NCBI GenBank assembly: GCA_016793325.1
Contig: JAEUKI010000052.1
Coordinates: 62,001-126,000 of the forward strand
Direction: 5' to 3'
Source: Myxococcales bacterium
Lineage (GTDB): Bacteria; Myxococcota_A; Polyangia; Polyangiales; Ga0077539
Length of the DNA: 64,000 bases
Below the pieces are notes generated by a model. That model was given only the letters and a program-made list of their open reading frames with translations, did no database searches and had not been told where the DNA came from. Each line of letters begins with the position of its first letter. Position 1 is the first letter of the stretch. A program made the translations under genes and the position numbers. This document shows positions 8,950 through 18,791 of this stretch, piece by piece.

Positions 8950-10083
8950 TCAGCGGCACTGGCTCGTGCTCCAGATCCACGGCTGTCCCGCGCACATCGC
9001 CGCGTCGATGGGACCGAACGGCAACCCGAGCGTGCAGCGTCCGTTGCACCACCCGCACACGGACACCGCCGTGCACGCAGCGCACGACGCGTGCGTCGCG
9101 CACGGGTCGCTGCCCGTCGGCGGCATCGACGCGGGAACCCCAGAATCCGCAGGCGGATCTCCTTCGGGCGGGGGCTCTTCGCCGATGTCTCCAGGATCGC
9201 CACCGCCGTCCGGGGGCGGCGGTCCACCCGCGTCCGAGGGAGGCGCGCCGCCGTCGCCGACGGGAGGATCGCCTTCGCCGATGTCTCCGGGGTCGCCCAT
9301 GACGAGCGTCTGTCCCCAGCGCTGGAGCGTCGTGCGAAACCACGCTGCGGACGGCGCGATCGAAGCCCACTGCGAGCACACCGACCGCACGCGGCACGCG
9401 GTGACCGCCATGCTCGAGGACGCGACGCCGAAGAGCACCTGCGTCTCGGAGTCGTAGAGTCCGCCACCCGCATCGCCGGGCTGAACGATCACGCGATCGA
9501 CGCCGAGCGAGTAGCCGTTGGACGGCTCGAGATAGTTGAGCACGAACGCGCGGCTCACCATGAGCTGCTCGACGCCGCGGCTCGTGACGCGGCCGACCGC
9601 CATGCCCCGCGGCCGAACGGGCGGGTGCTCGAGCACGACGCGCGCGGCAGCGCTCGAAGGAAACGGGCGATCGAGCTTGATCAGCGCGAGGTTGCTCCCG
9701 CGTCGCGCGTCGATCATCTCGCCGCCGCCCGGGTAGCTCGGCGCGATGGCGGTCTCGACGCTCGATCGCGCGGCGCTGTCTCCCGCGTTGGGGCACGTCA
9801 CGCGAAAGCTCGATCGCCCCGAGACGCAGTGGCCAGCGGTCAGAACGACCCCGGGCGCGACGAGCGACGCGGCGCACGTGCCCTCGGGCGATACGACCAC
9901 GCACGCCGACGTGATGCTCGATGCGGGAGCGCCCGCGAGGATCTCGGCGAACATGCTCGGGTTGCTCTTCACGCCGTTGTCGCCTTCGCTGACGACGCCC
10001 GTCGCGCATCCTGCGAGGGGCGAAGCTGCGATCGACATCGCAGCGAGCGTGTGGCGAAGCGAAGGCGTGAAATGCATCGGCAT
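8950..10083 (-). CDS. Trypsin-fold lipoprotein with disrupted catalytic triad
   Basis: The 377-residue secreted protein has a signal peptide (lipobox-like SPLAGC, Cys26), a chymotrypsin-fold domain (about residues 45-265), a Pro/Gly/Asp linker with two GDPGDIGE repeats, and a C-terminal Cys-rich PSI-like module (about residues 325-377, CGWCNGRC). The histidine motif TAGHC is intact (His85). The aspartate motif reads NLALI with Asn131 instead of Asp, and the serine motif reads GDAGG with Ala205 instead of Ser (codon GCG at 9471-9469). It is therefore probably a non-proteolytic homologue acting as a binding protein. The start could also be the second Met at 10077. Confidence 0.8.
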   Translation of the reverse strand: MPMHFTPSLRHTLAAMSIAASPLAGCATGVVSEGDNGVKSNPSMFAEILAGAPASSITSACVVVSPEGTCAASLVAPGVVLTAGHCVSGRSSFRVTCPNAGDSAARSSVETAIAPSYPGGGEMIDARRGSNLALIKLDRPFPSSAAARVVLEHPPVRPRGMAVGRVTSRGVEQLMVSRAFVLNYLEPSNGYSLGVDRVIVQPGDAGGGLYDSETQVLFGVASSSMAVTACRVRSVCSQWASIAPSAAWFRTTLQRWGQTLVMGDPGDIGEGDPPVGDGGAPPSDAGGPPPPDGGGDPGDIGEEPPPEGDPPADSGVPASMPPTGSDPCATHASCAACTAVSVCGWCNGRCTLGLPFGPIDAAMCAGQPWIWSTSQCR

Positions 10084-10157
10084 CGATTCTCGAGGCTATC
10101 GTCTACGCGAGGTGCGCTGCGAGCACACACCGTGCGCTCGCGTCGCGTGCGAGCAGA

Positions 10158-11054
10158 CTAACGGCGGCGAACGGCGACGTACTCGGAGCCGAACGAGCGG
10201 TTGTTGCGACGAATGCCGTAGCTGCAGCCGCGCGCTTCGATGACCTCGGGCGATCCCCACGGGTCGCCCGACATGATCCACACGATGTGGCCGCGACCGC
10301 CGCTTCGGTACACGAGCGCGTCGCCGGGGCGCGCGCTGCTTCGGTTGATCTGCGACCAAGCGCCGCCGCCCGTCGTGTTGCGAAACGAGTCGGTCGTGTA
10401 CTGGTTGCCCGTGTAGCGATCCATCACGTTCCACGAAGGGACTTGCCAGACCTTGGAGACGAAGCCCGAGCAGTCCGCGCCGTAGTTGCCCGAGTGAGAG
10501 CACGAGGGACATCCGCCGCTGCACGATCCGGCGCCGACGACGTCGGGTCCGCGCATGTCGAGCTTGCTGTAGCCCCACCAGTACGAGAAGCCGACGCTCG
10601 CGACGGCGCGCGCGCGCTGGCCGGTGAAGTCCGAGGTTCCGGGGTCGGTGGTCGGGCCCGAGGGCGGGGGCGTTCCGCCGGTGGCGCCGCTGGCCGAGAG
10701 GTAGTTGCCGAACGCCCAACCCTCGTCGCCGTCGTAGCGGACTTGATACCAGCCGCCCTGCGGACGGCCGGTGACGAGCGTCACGCGGGCGCCCGAAGGC
10801 ATCACCGTGATCACTCGTCCGCTCGTGCTCGCCGTGCTGCGAAGGTTGAGCGACGCGGTCGTGCGCGCGGTCGTGCCCGCGGGGTACGTCGCCGTGATCT
10901 CGTCGCCGGACTCAGCCACGCCTTCGACGTTGTCCGTCTCCACGGGTTCGAGGTCCGCGACGAACTCATCGTCGGCCGAGCACGCGGCGAGCACGGTGGC
11001 GAGAGAGAGGACGAGGACTCGGACAGCGTGGGTCGAACAGCTCTTGTGCTTCAC
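10158..11054 (-). CDS. SH3-domain NlpC/P60-type lipoprotein
   Basis: From the GTG at 11054 the product is 298 residues with a lipoprotein signal peptide (LATVLAAC, Cys25). A bacterial SH3 domain follows, with the LNLRSTAS motif at about residue 73 and a GWYQVRYDGDEGWAFGNYL core, then a Thr/Pro/Gly linker. The C-terminal domain resembles NlpC/P60 cysteine peptidases: catalytic Cys in YGADCSGFV and His in GHIVWI. The likely role is cleavage of peptidoglycan stem peptides in the periplasm. The GTG is preferred because GAGGAG lies 8 nt upstream and the signal peptide starts directly after it. A minus-strand TATTGT (11087-11092) could be its -10. Confidence 0.8.
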   Translation of the reverse strand: MKHKSCSTHAVRVLVLSLATVLAACSADDEFVADLEPVETDNVEGVAESGDEITATYPAGTTARTTASLNLRSTASTSGRVITVMPSGARVTLVTGRPQGGWYQVRYDGDEGWAFGNYLSASGATGGTPPPSGPTTDPGTSDFTGQRARAVASVGFSYWWGYSKLDMRGPDVVGAGSCSGGCPSCSHSGNYGADCSGFVSKVWQVPSWNVMDRYTGNQYTTDSFRNTTGGGAWSQINRSSARPGDALVYRSGGRGHIVWIMSGDPWGSPEVIEARGCSYGIRRNNRSFGSEYVAVRRR

Positions 11055-11111
11055 GGGGTGGGCTCCTCTGAAACGGTCGAAGTCCCACAATACAAGCTCC
11101 GGGCCACCGTT

Positions 11112-11129
11112 GGGAACCGATTTGTGCCA
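11112..11129. repeat. 18-bp direct repeat, copy 1
   Basis: GGGAACCGATTTGTGCCA matches the second copy at 11250 in 17 of 18 positions. It sits about 20 bp upstream of the TATTGT -10 candidate of the minus-strand NlpC gene, so it overlaps the expected -35 region. An activator or repressor site is plausible. Confidence 0.55.
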
Positions 11130-11249
11130 CATTCGTTGTCGCATTGCGTCGAAGCTCGCGGTCATCGCGTGTGTGCAATTTCGCAGGACGTCGCAGTTTC
11201 GAAGAGACGAAATGTAGGTGCTGCGGCGTTTCGTGACGCAGCCCACTTC

Positions 11250-11267
11250 GGGAACCGATCTGTGCCA
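11250..11267. repeat. 18-bp direct repeat, copy 2
   Basis: GGGAACCGATCTGTGCCA is the second copy, starting 138 bp after the first in the same orientation. Conservation of 17 of 18 bases in non-coding DNA suggests a protein-binding site shared across this divergent region, or a remnant of a short duplication. Confidence 0.55.
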
Positions 11268-11368
11268 TTGCAAGGAGGTTCTCCCACCCTCCGGGAGCTA
11301 AGTCTCCCACTGTGCAGAGCGCGCGCACCCGTGAAAGCGTCGCGGCGACGATGGCCGAGAGCGCGCCG

Positions 11369-12511
11369 ATGAACCGAACGTGGATCGTTGTGACTGGCGC
11401 GGGTCTCGCGGCGGTGATGGCGTTCGTGCTGATGCGGAGCAGCTCGTGCGCGCCGCAGCCCGCCACGAGCGCGTCGAATAACACGCACAATCAATCAAGC
11501 GGCTCGGGCACGCAGCGCGCGGACAGCGTCGCGACGACGCGAGCCGCGGACGACGCGAGCGCCAACGCCAACGCGAGCGACGCGAGCGCGCGACGCGCCC
11601 AGGGCGAAGTGCTCGCGCGCGGCGAGTGGGGCGACGACGCGGGGCAGCTCGGTCGAAGGCAACCGCAAGAGGCCAACCCCGAGGCGCCGATGGCGTTCGT
11701 CGTTCAACCGGACGGAACGGTGGTCGTCCTCGATCAGGTCAATCGACGACTGCAGCGCTACGGCCGCGACGGACGCCCGCTCGCGCCGATCGCGCTCTCG
11801 CTGCGCGCGCCGCAGGACGTCACGCTCGGGCCGGGCGGCTCGCTCGTCGTCACCGATCGCTTGCTCGACGAGCGCGTCGCGGTCCTCGACGCCGACGGGC
11901 GCGAGCGAGGGCGCATTCCCATCGTCGGATCGGGCATCGAACACGCGGGCAACGTCACCGGGACGATCGTCGACGGCGACGACATCTTGCTCGAGCGCCA
12001 ACACTCCCGCGTCGTCCGCGCAGGGCACACCGACGGAACGCCCGCCGTGGGCGACGCTGGCCTGCGCGACACGCTCCCCGGTCGACCGACCCGCGACGGG
12101 TCTGCGTTTCTCCGCGCGGGGATCACCGAGCCCGAGACCGGCCGCGTGTACGTCACGCGCTTCGCGCGCCCATCGGAAGAGCACGTGTACACCCGCGAGG
12201 TGCGCGTCCCCATGCAGGCCGTGCAGATTCACCTGCTCGACACCGATCGCCAAGGGACGATCTACCTCGCCGTCGCTGGGCCCGATCGCGTCGCGGTCGG
12301 GCAGGACGCGGCCATCGACGCGCCGCACCGCCTCGTGCTCGTGTGCCTCGAGGGCTCGCGCGGCGCCGTGCTCGGGCAAGTCACGATCCGCGCGAACCGC
12401 GGCGCCGAAGAGACCTATCGCGACTTCTTCGTGATGGACGAGGGCGGCGCGGTCTTCGCGTCGCGCGGCGAGAGCGGCGTCGAGTACCAGCGATACGACT
12501 GCCGACAGTGA
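11369..12511 (+). CDS. Membrane-anchored NHL-like beta-propeller protein
   Basis: Starting at MNRTW the product is about 380 residues: an N-terminal signal anchor (ITVVTGAG-like hydrophobic stretch, residues 5-22) followed by CAPQP, then a disordered Ser/Ala/Asn/Asp region to about residue 75. The C-terminal domain has repeated blades such as FVVQPDGTVVVLDQVNRRLQRY and SLVVTDRLLDERVAVLDADG, typical of NHL/six-bladed propellers that bind ligands outside the membrane. Alternative starts at 11312 and 11351 only add a polar extension. GAGAG precedes the 11369 ATG by 7 nt. No enzymatic residues are recognised, so a binding role is inferred. Confidence 0.7.
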   Translation: MNRTWIVVTGAGLAAVMAFVLMRSSSCAPQPATSASNNTHNQSSGSGTQRADSVATTRAADDASANANASDASARRAQGEVLARGEWGDDAGQLGRRQPQEANPEAPMAFVVQPDGTVVVLDQVNRRLQRYGRDGRPLAPIALSLRAPQDVTLGPGGSLVVTDRLLDERVAVLDADGRERGRIPIVGSGIEHAGNVTGTIVDGDDILLERQHSRVVRAGHTDGTPAVGDAGLRDTLPGRPTRDGSAFLRAGITEPETGRVYVTRFARPSEEHVYTREVRVPMQAVQIHLLDTDRQGTIYLAVAGPDRVAVGQDAAIDAPHRLVLVCLEGSRGAVLGQVTIRANRGAEETYRDFFVMDEGGAVFASRGESGVEYQRYDCRQ

Positions 12512-12528
12512 CCGCGCGGCTTCGGTGC

Positions 12529-12534
12529 TACGAT
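12529..12534 (+). promoter_or_regulatory. Putative -10 element of Sel1 lipoprotein gene
   Basis: TACGAT ends 7 nt before the ATG at 12542. The same hexamer is placed 10 nt before the start of the kinase-like gene at 60293. There is no room for a ribosome binding site downstream of a normally spaced start of transcription, which points to a leaderless message. Confidence 0.35.
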
Positions 12535-12541
12535 CGAGGCC

Positions 12542-14668
12542 ATGGTCGACGCGCGCGCGATGCGCTGGGGGCTTTTGATTTCGTGGGCGCTCGTCTCGTG
12601 CACGGCGAGCGGCGGACAACAACGGCCCACTGCGCAGACGCAGGTGGATCGCGACGTCGCGGCGTGTCGCGCGAGCCCGTCGCGCTGCCAACAGCTCGCC
12701 GCGAGCTACGTGGTGGACCCGCGCGAGCGACGCGAAGGCGCGGCGCGATCGAGCGACCTCGCCTCGGCGCGGCGCGTGAGCACGGTCGGGTGCGAGCTCC
12801 GCGACGGACCGAGCTGCTTGTACGCGTCGATGCTCGCGCAAGAGCAGCGCGACGCGCGGGGCGGGCTGCGCATGGCCGAGCAGGGCTGCGCGATCAACCA
12901 CGGCCCGTCGTGCTCGGAGCTCTCTGCGATCCGCGGCGGTGAGGGGCCGCTGTTCGACCGAGAGATCGCGCTGTCTTCGTCGCGTCGCGCGTGCGAGCTC
13001 GGCTCGGCGCTCGGGTGCTCGAATCACGTGATCGCGCTGCGGCGATTTCGCGGCCCGTTCGACCCGGCTCGGCGCGAGATCGCGCGGTTTCTTCGGGCGG
13101 GATGCACCGAGGACAACGCGGCTGGCTGCGTGCTCCTCGCGCGTTCGATGAACGCCGGCGAAGACTCGATCGAGCGCGACGAGCCGCGGGCGTTCGAGCT
13201 GTTTCGCGCGGCGTGCGAGCGAGCGGCGCCCATGGGCTGCTTCGAGTACGGCCAGCTCGCGACGCGCGAGGCGCCCGGCCGCCCGGTGGACCGCGAAGGC
13301 GGCGCGAGGGCGTTTGCCAACGCGTGCGAAGGCGGCGAAGCCCAAGCCTGCGTCGCGCTCTACGAAATGGTTCGACTCGAGGAGTCGCCGGAGACGCCGC
13401 GGCGGCTCGCGCTCGTCCTCAGTCGCGCGTGCGAGCTCTCGCACGCGCCCTCGTGCATCATGCTCGCGGTGTTTCACTTGCGTGGGACGGGCGTCGCGCA
13501 AGACGTCGAGCGCGCAGCACCCGTGCTCGATCGCGCGTGCAGCGCAGGCTCGACGATCGCGTGCTCGTCGCTCTCGAGCTTCTACGCGAGCCTCGCGCGC
13601 CCCGACGGCCGTCGCGCGGCGGAGTACGGCGATCGCGGGTGCGCGCTCGGGGACGAGCTCTCGTGCGCGATGGCGGTGCAAGCGCGGCTGCAGTTTCCAA
13701 CGGCGGGAGGGCGCGCGGACGCGCTCGCGTTCGCGCGGCGCGTGTGCGAAGGCGCGCAGCGGGCGCTGTGTCCCGCGGTCGTCAACACGATGGTGCGCCA
13801 GGGCGTCGCGGCGCAGGACGAGCTCGTCACGCGCGACGTGTTGCCGCTGCTCGATCAAGCGTGCGGTCGCGGCGCAGAGGGCTCGTGTGTGGCGTCGGCG
13901 AACCTTCGGCTCACGGGGCTGTTCGGGATCGCGCCGGACGTCTCTCGCGCGGTCGGCGACTTGATCCGCGTGTGTCAGGGATCGAGCCCCGACTCGGGCC
14001 TCGCGTGCGATCTCGCCGCGGGATTTACGCGCGCGGGGATCGGGACCGAGCGAGACCTCGTGCGCGCTGCGGCGCGCGCGCGCACCGCGTGCGAGCGTGG
14101 GCACACGTCGAGCTGCGGGATGCTCGCGTTCATGACGACGCGCGCGGAGGGCGTCGAGGCGAACCTCGCGGACGCGGCGCGACTGTCTCAGCGCGAGTGC
14201 GAGGATCATCGGTTTTGCGCGCGATCGCTCGAGGACCCGCGCGGGCTCTCGGCGGTGTGTCGCGCGGCGACGGCGATCGCCGTGGGCGGCGCGGCCGAGG
14301 GCGAGACGCGGGGAGACGACCTCGCGCGCGCGTCGTGCGGGTCGCTCGCGCGCAGCCCCGAGCAGGTGTTTCGATTGGAAATTCGCAGGCGACAAGCGCT
14401 TCGCGTCGAGGTTCAGCGGACGAGCCCTGCGTACGATCCGGTGCTTCACATTCGTCGAACGTGCGCGGACGAGCGAACGGAGATCGCGTGCAACGACGAT
14501 CCCCTCGCGGGCCTCAACGAGCGCTCGCGCGTCGAGCGCGTGTTCGAGCCCGGGACGTACTTCATCTTCGTCGACGGATTCGGCGCGACCAACGCTGGGC
14601 GATTTCGGCTGACGGTCACGGCCCCCGCGCCGACGACGTCCGTCGGTTCGTCCGGTCCGAGCGCGTAA
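12542..14668 (+). CDS. Cys-rich Sel1-repeat lipoprotein with PPC-like C-domain
   Basis: The 708-residue lipoprotein (lipobox ALVSC, Cys20) consists largely of Sel1-like repeats from about residue 75 to 580. Each repeat has a pair of Cys residues, as in GCxxGxxxSC or CExGxxxAC, the disulfide-stapled pattern known from Helicobacter Hcp proteins. The last 95 residues (about 605-700) resemble a PPC domain: FRLEIRRRQALRVEV, then DPVLHIRRTC, NDDP and PGTYFIFVDGFG. Sel1 arrays usually mediate protein contacts, so a periplasmic or surface adaptor role is likely. A second in-frame Met at residue 7 is an alternative start. Confidence 0.85.
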   Translation: MVDARAMRWGLLISWALVSCTASGGQQRPTAQTQVDRDVAACRASPSRCQQLAASYVVDPRERREGAARSSDLASARRVSTVGCELRDGPSCLYASMLAQEQRDARGGLRMAEQGCAINHGPSCSELSAIRGGEGPLFDREIALSSSRRACELGSALGCSNHVIALRRFRGPFDPARREIARFLRAGCTEDNAAGCVLLARSMNAGEDSIERDEPRAFELFRAACERAAPMGCFEYGQLATREAPGRPVDREGGARAFANACEGGEAQACVALYEMVRLEESPETPRRLALVLSRACELSHAPSCIMLAVFHLRGTGVAQDVERAAPVLDRACSAGSTIACSSLSSFYASLARPDGRRAAEYGDRGCALGDELSCAMAVQARLQFPTAGGRADALAFARRVCEGAQRALCPAVVNTMVRQGVAAQDELVTRDVLPLLDQACGRGAEGSCVASANLRLTGLFGIAPDVSRAVGDLIRVCQGSSPDSGLACDLAAGFTRAGIGTERDLVRAAARARTACERGHTSSCGMLAFMTTRAEGVEANLADAARLSQRECEDHRFCARSLEDPRGLSAVCRAATAIAVGGAAEGETRGDDLARASCGSLARSPEQVFRLEIRRRQALRVEVQRTSPAYDPVLHIRRTCADERTEIACNDDPLAGLNERSRVERVFEPGTYFIFVDGFGATNAGRFRLTVTAPAPTTSVGSSGPSA

Positions 14669-14779
14669 ACCCACGCTCGAACGCGCGCGAGCGAGCGCCC
14701 GCGCCGCGAACGCCCGCGTAAATTCGCGTCTCGGCGCGTGACACCGCAGCCATCGCCGTGCTACGGCGCGCGGCCTTCA

Positions 14780-16606
<1,827 letters not shown>

Positions 16607-16663
16607 TCGAACGTCGCGCGACCGCCGCGCTTCTGCTAGCCCACCCGTAGCCCGCGTTTTGTC

Positions 16664-16674
16664 GGGAAATTCCC
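16664..16674. repeat. Short palindrome between convergent genes
   Basis: GGGAAATTCCC is a perfect 11-bp palindrome in the 94-bp gap between typA and the convergent lipoprotein gene. It is AT-rich at its centre, unlike its surroundings. It has no poly-T tail, so a terminator role is uncertain. Confidence 0.3.
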
Positions 16675-16700
16675 AGGACTGCGCGCTGCGCGCGACGCGA

Positions 16701-17264
16701 TTACATGCCGGGGCGGTAGTCGAGCTCGGTCATGTGCAGCACGGCCGTGGCGCGCTCGCCCTGGCGGTAGCTGCCGACCCACACATCGTACTGGCCCGGC
16801 TGCGCGCCGATGATGTCCACCGTGGGGTTGGTGCTGCCGAACGAGTCGTCGTTGCAGTGCCACGTCCCGTTGGACGAGTTGATGACGAGCGTCGTGTCGG
16901 TGTTGCCCGTCACGAAGAAGCGCAGACGGTTGGTCGCGCCCGTGAAGCGAACGATGTAGTCCGGCGTTCGCGTGACCCAGCCGACGCAGCCGCCCGGCAG
17001 GCCCATCTGGCGCGCGTTGTACGCGCCGCCCGAGACGACGTTGACCGAGACGGGGTCTGGCGTGAAGCCAGGGCCCATCGTCACGTAGCCGTAGTTGGCT
17101 TGATTGCCGCCGATTTGCAGCAGTTGCGCGTACGAGTAGCCGCCGCCCGCGACGACCGTGCCGCCGCCGGTGCTGTAGTAGCCCGGGCTCGTTCGGATGA
17201 TGCAGCCACTCAACATGGCGGGTCCGACCATCAGGGCGGCGACCAGCTTCCTCCACGTACTCAT
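16701..17264 (-). CDS. Small lipoprotein, Tyr/Gly/Asn-rich N-terminus
   Basis: The 187-residue product has a signal peptide with lipobox AMLSGC (Cys21). A Gly/Tyr-rich segment (GYYSTGGGTVVAGGGY) is followed by a beta-rich domain whose second half resembles bacterial pre-peptidase or DVUA-type sensory domains: DTTLVINSSNGTWHCNDDS and then GQYDVWVGSYRQGERATAVLHMTE. Such domains bind Ca2+ or carbohydrate in other proteins; the function here is unknown. GAGG lies about 9 nt before the ATG. The YYSTGGG style resembles the DUF2135-like lipoprotein at 59467. Confidence 0.7.
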   Translation of the reverse strand: MSTWRKLVAALMVGPAMLSGCIIRTSPGYYSTGGGTVVAGGGYSYAQLLQIGGNQANYGYVTMGPGFTPDPVSVNVVSGGAYNARQMGLPGGCVGWVTRTPDYIVRFTGATNRLRFFVTGNTDTTLVINSSNGTWHCNDDSFGSTNPTVDIIGAQPGQYDVWVGSYRQGERATAVLHMTELDYRPGM

Positions 17265-17447
17265 TGTCTCGACCTCTGTGAATTCTCGAACGTTGTCCAG
17301 TGGAACGCGGACTCGGCGCAGACCGCCGGCCGGACCGTCATACGGATCGACGGCGCCGAACCTTCATCGCGAGCGATGCGAATCCTCGGGGCGAAGTAGA
17401 CACCGAAGTCCGCCGATCTTCTACGGCGTCCGCGCGAGAAATCGCCG

Positions 17448-18791
17448 CTACGGCGGGCACTCGACGAGGGGAACCCTGTGCAGCGCCAACCCCCGTGGCC
17501 CGCGTGTCACGACGGCGATCGCGCTTCGACCCACGGACACGAGCGGCCGCTCGGCGACGCCCTCGTGACCGCGAATGCGAATCCGAGCGCCGAGCGCGCG
17601 GTCGTCGAGCGTTCGCGTCTCGATGAGCACCGACTGATCGAGCTCGCCCGCCGAGCGTTGCACCGCGAGCACGATCGTCTCGTCGTCGAGCGTCGCGAGG
17701 GCGGGCGCGCGCAGGGTCGCTTGCGGGTCTTCGAGCGTCACGGCTTCGAAATCGCTGCTCAATCGCCGAGTAAAGTGCGCGAGGCGCGTCCCCGAGCTCC
17801 CGTGCGTCCACTGCTCCCACGCGAGCGTCACGCCGCGCGATGTGTCGACCAGCGCGGCGCGAGGCGCTTGATCGACGAGGCCGTGCGGCGCCGTCACGAC
17901 GCGCGCCGCGCCGGTGATTCGCTGACCGTTGCCGTCGGTACGAACGCCCTCGATGGCGAACGTCGACGAACGAAGGGTGCTCCACGTCACCACGAGCCCC
18001 TCGCGCATCGGAGCGATGCTCACGTCGGTGATGCGTGTCGTGCGCTCGACGAGCTCGACCGGCGGCGAGAGCTGCTGGCCCCACGCGCCCAAGCGCAGCG
18101 CGATGACCTGGTGCCGCCGCGGCTCGATTTCGGCGCTGAACGCGAGGATCCAACCGCCCGTGGGCGAGGGCGCGACCGTGGGATATCGATCGTGACGATC
18201 CCGCGCGGTGAGCCTTCGCGCGCGACCGACGAGCGCTCCTCGCGCGTCCAAGCGTTGGAGCCAGATCTCGTCGAAGCGCGCGGCGCTCGAGGAGGTGAAG
18301 AGCATCCACTGCTCGCCGTTCCACAAGACGTGCGGGTGTCGTCCGCGGTAGCCGCGCTCGGTGACGCGGACGGGCGTGTCGATTCTGCGGCCGTTTTCGC
18401 CGACCGAAACGAAGTACACGGCGTCCTCGCCGTCGACGCGCTCGGTCCACGCGACGCCCCACGCTCGGCCCGAGTACGCGACGGACACCCCGCCGCGCTC
18501 GGTGGGCGTCGCCGAGAGGTCCTCCGGCGGAAGCGCGTGCGTGACGCATCGTCGCGCGTTCGCAGCGTCACCATCGGCGGTCGCGTCGCCGTTGGTTGCC
18601 GCGTCGCTGCGCGCGCCACCGTCGATCGCGTGATCGTCGTGCGCGTCGTGCGTGTGTCGTGCGTCTGCGTCGAGCGCGTCGACGTCGTGCGCGTCGTCGT
18701 CGGGCGGCGACCACGGCGCCGCGGGCTGGTAGCGTTGACAGCACACAAAAACAAGACACCCCAGCATGAGTGCGACGGCGCGGGTCGTCAT
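17448..18791 (-). CDS. Secreted beta-propeller-like protein
   Basis: The 447-residue product has a hydrophobic signal region with several Cys (FVCC at residues 15-18; the exact lipidation site is unclear) and a His/Asp-rich linker (DAHDVDALDADARHTHDAHDDHAIDG, quoted in part) at about residues 30-60 that could bind metal. Residues 85-447 contain repeated blade-like strands such as GVAWTERVDGEDAVYFVSV, GWILAFSAEIEP and VVTWSTL, as in BNR/sialidase-like or quinoprotein-style propellers. Its ATG overlaps the stop of the BrkB gene by 4 bp (ATGA), so translation is coupled and a joint envelope role is likely. Confidence 0.7.
   Translation of the reverse strand: MTTRAVALMLGCLVFVCCQRYQPAAPWSPPDDDAHDVDALDADARHTHDAHDDHAIDGGARSDAATNGDATADGDAANARRCVTHALPPEDLSATPTERGGVSVAYSGRAWGVAWTERVDGEDAVYFVSVGENGRRIDTPVRVTERGYRGRHPHVLWNGEQWMLFTSSSAARFDEIWLQRLDARGALVGRARRLTARDRHDRYPTVAPSPTGGWILAFSAEIEPRRHQVIALRLGAWGQQLSPPVELVERTTRITDVSIAPMREGLVVTWSTLRSSTFAIEGVRTDGNGQRITGAARVVTAPHGLVDQAPRAALVDTSRGVTLAWEQWTHGSSGTRLAHFTRRLSSDFEAVTLEDPQATLRAPALATLDDETIVLAVQRSAGELDQSVLIETRTLDDRALGARIRIRGHEGVAERPLVSVGRSAIAVVTRGPRGLALHRVPLVECPP

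Larger units (their letters stand above)
11055..11368. other. Divergent intergenic region with direct repeats
   Basis: About 314 bp separate the SH3-NlpC gene from the NHL-like gene. The stretch is less GC-rich than the flanking genes. It holds the Shine-Dalgarno and TATTGT -10 candidate of the minus-strand gene and two 18-bp direct repeats. A few in-frame starts of the plus-strand gene lie at 11312 and 11351. No RNA gene is apparent. Confidence 0.5.

Noticed and set aside
11112..11267. Sigma-54 promoters suggested by TGGCAC on the minus strand of the 18-bp repeats
   Set aside because: The -24 half TGGCAC is present, but the -12 TTGC is missing at the required spacing in both copies.
11495..14674. 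Open frame of 1059 codons on the minus strand
   Set aside because: It lies antisense to the NHL-like and Sel1 lipoprotein genes and has only Arg/Ala-rich composition, as expected for shadows in GC-rich DNA.
14738..14779. Upstream GTG start for typA
   Set aside because: It would add 14 non-conserved residues; TypA proteins begin directly before the AHVDHGKTT motif, as with the ATG at 14780.
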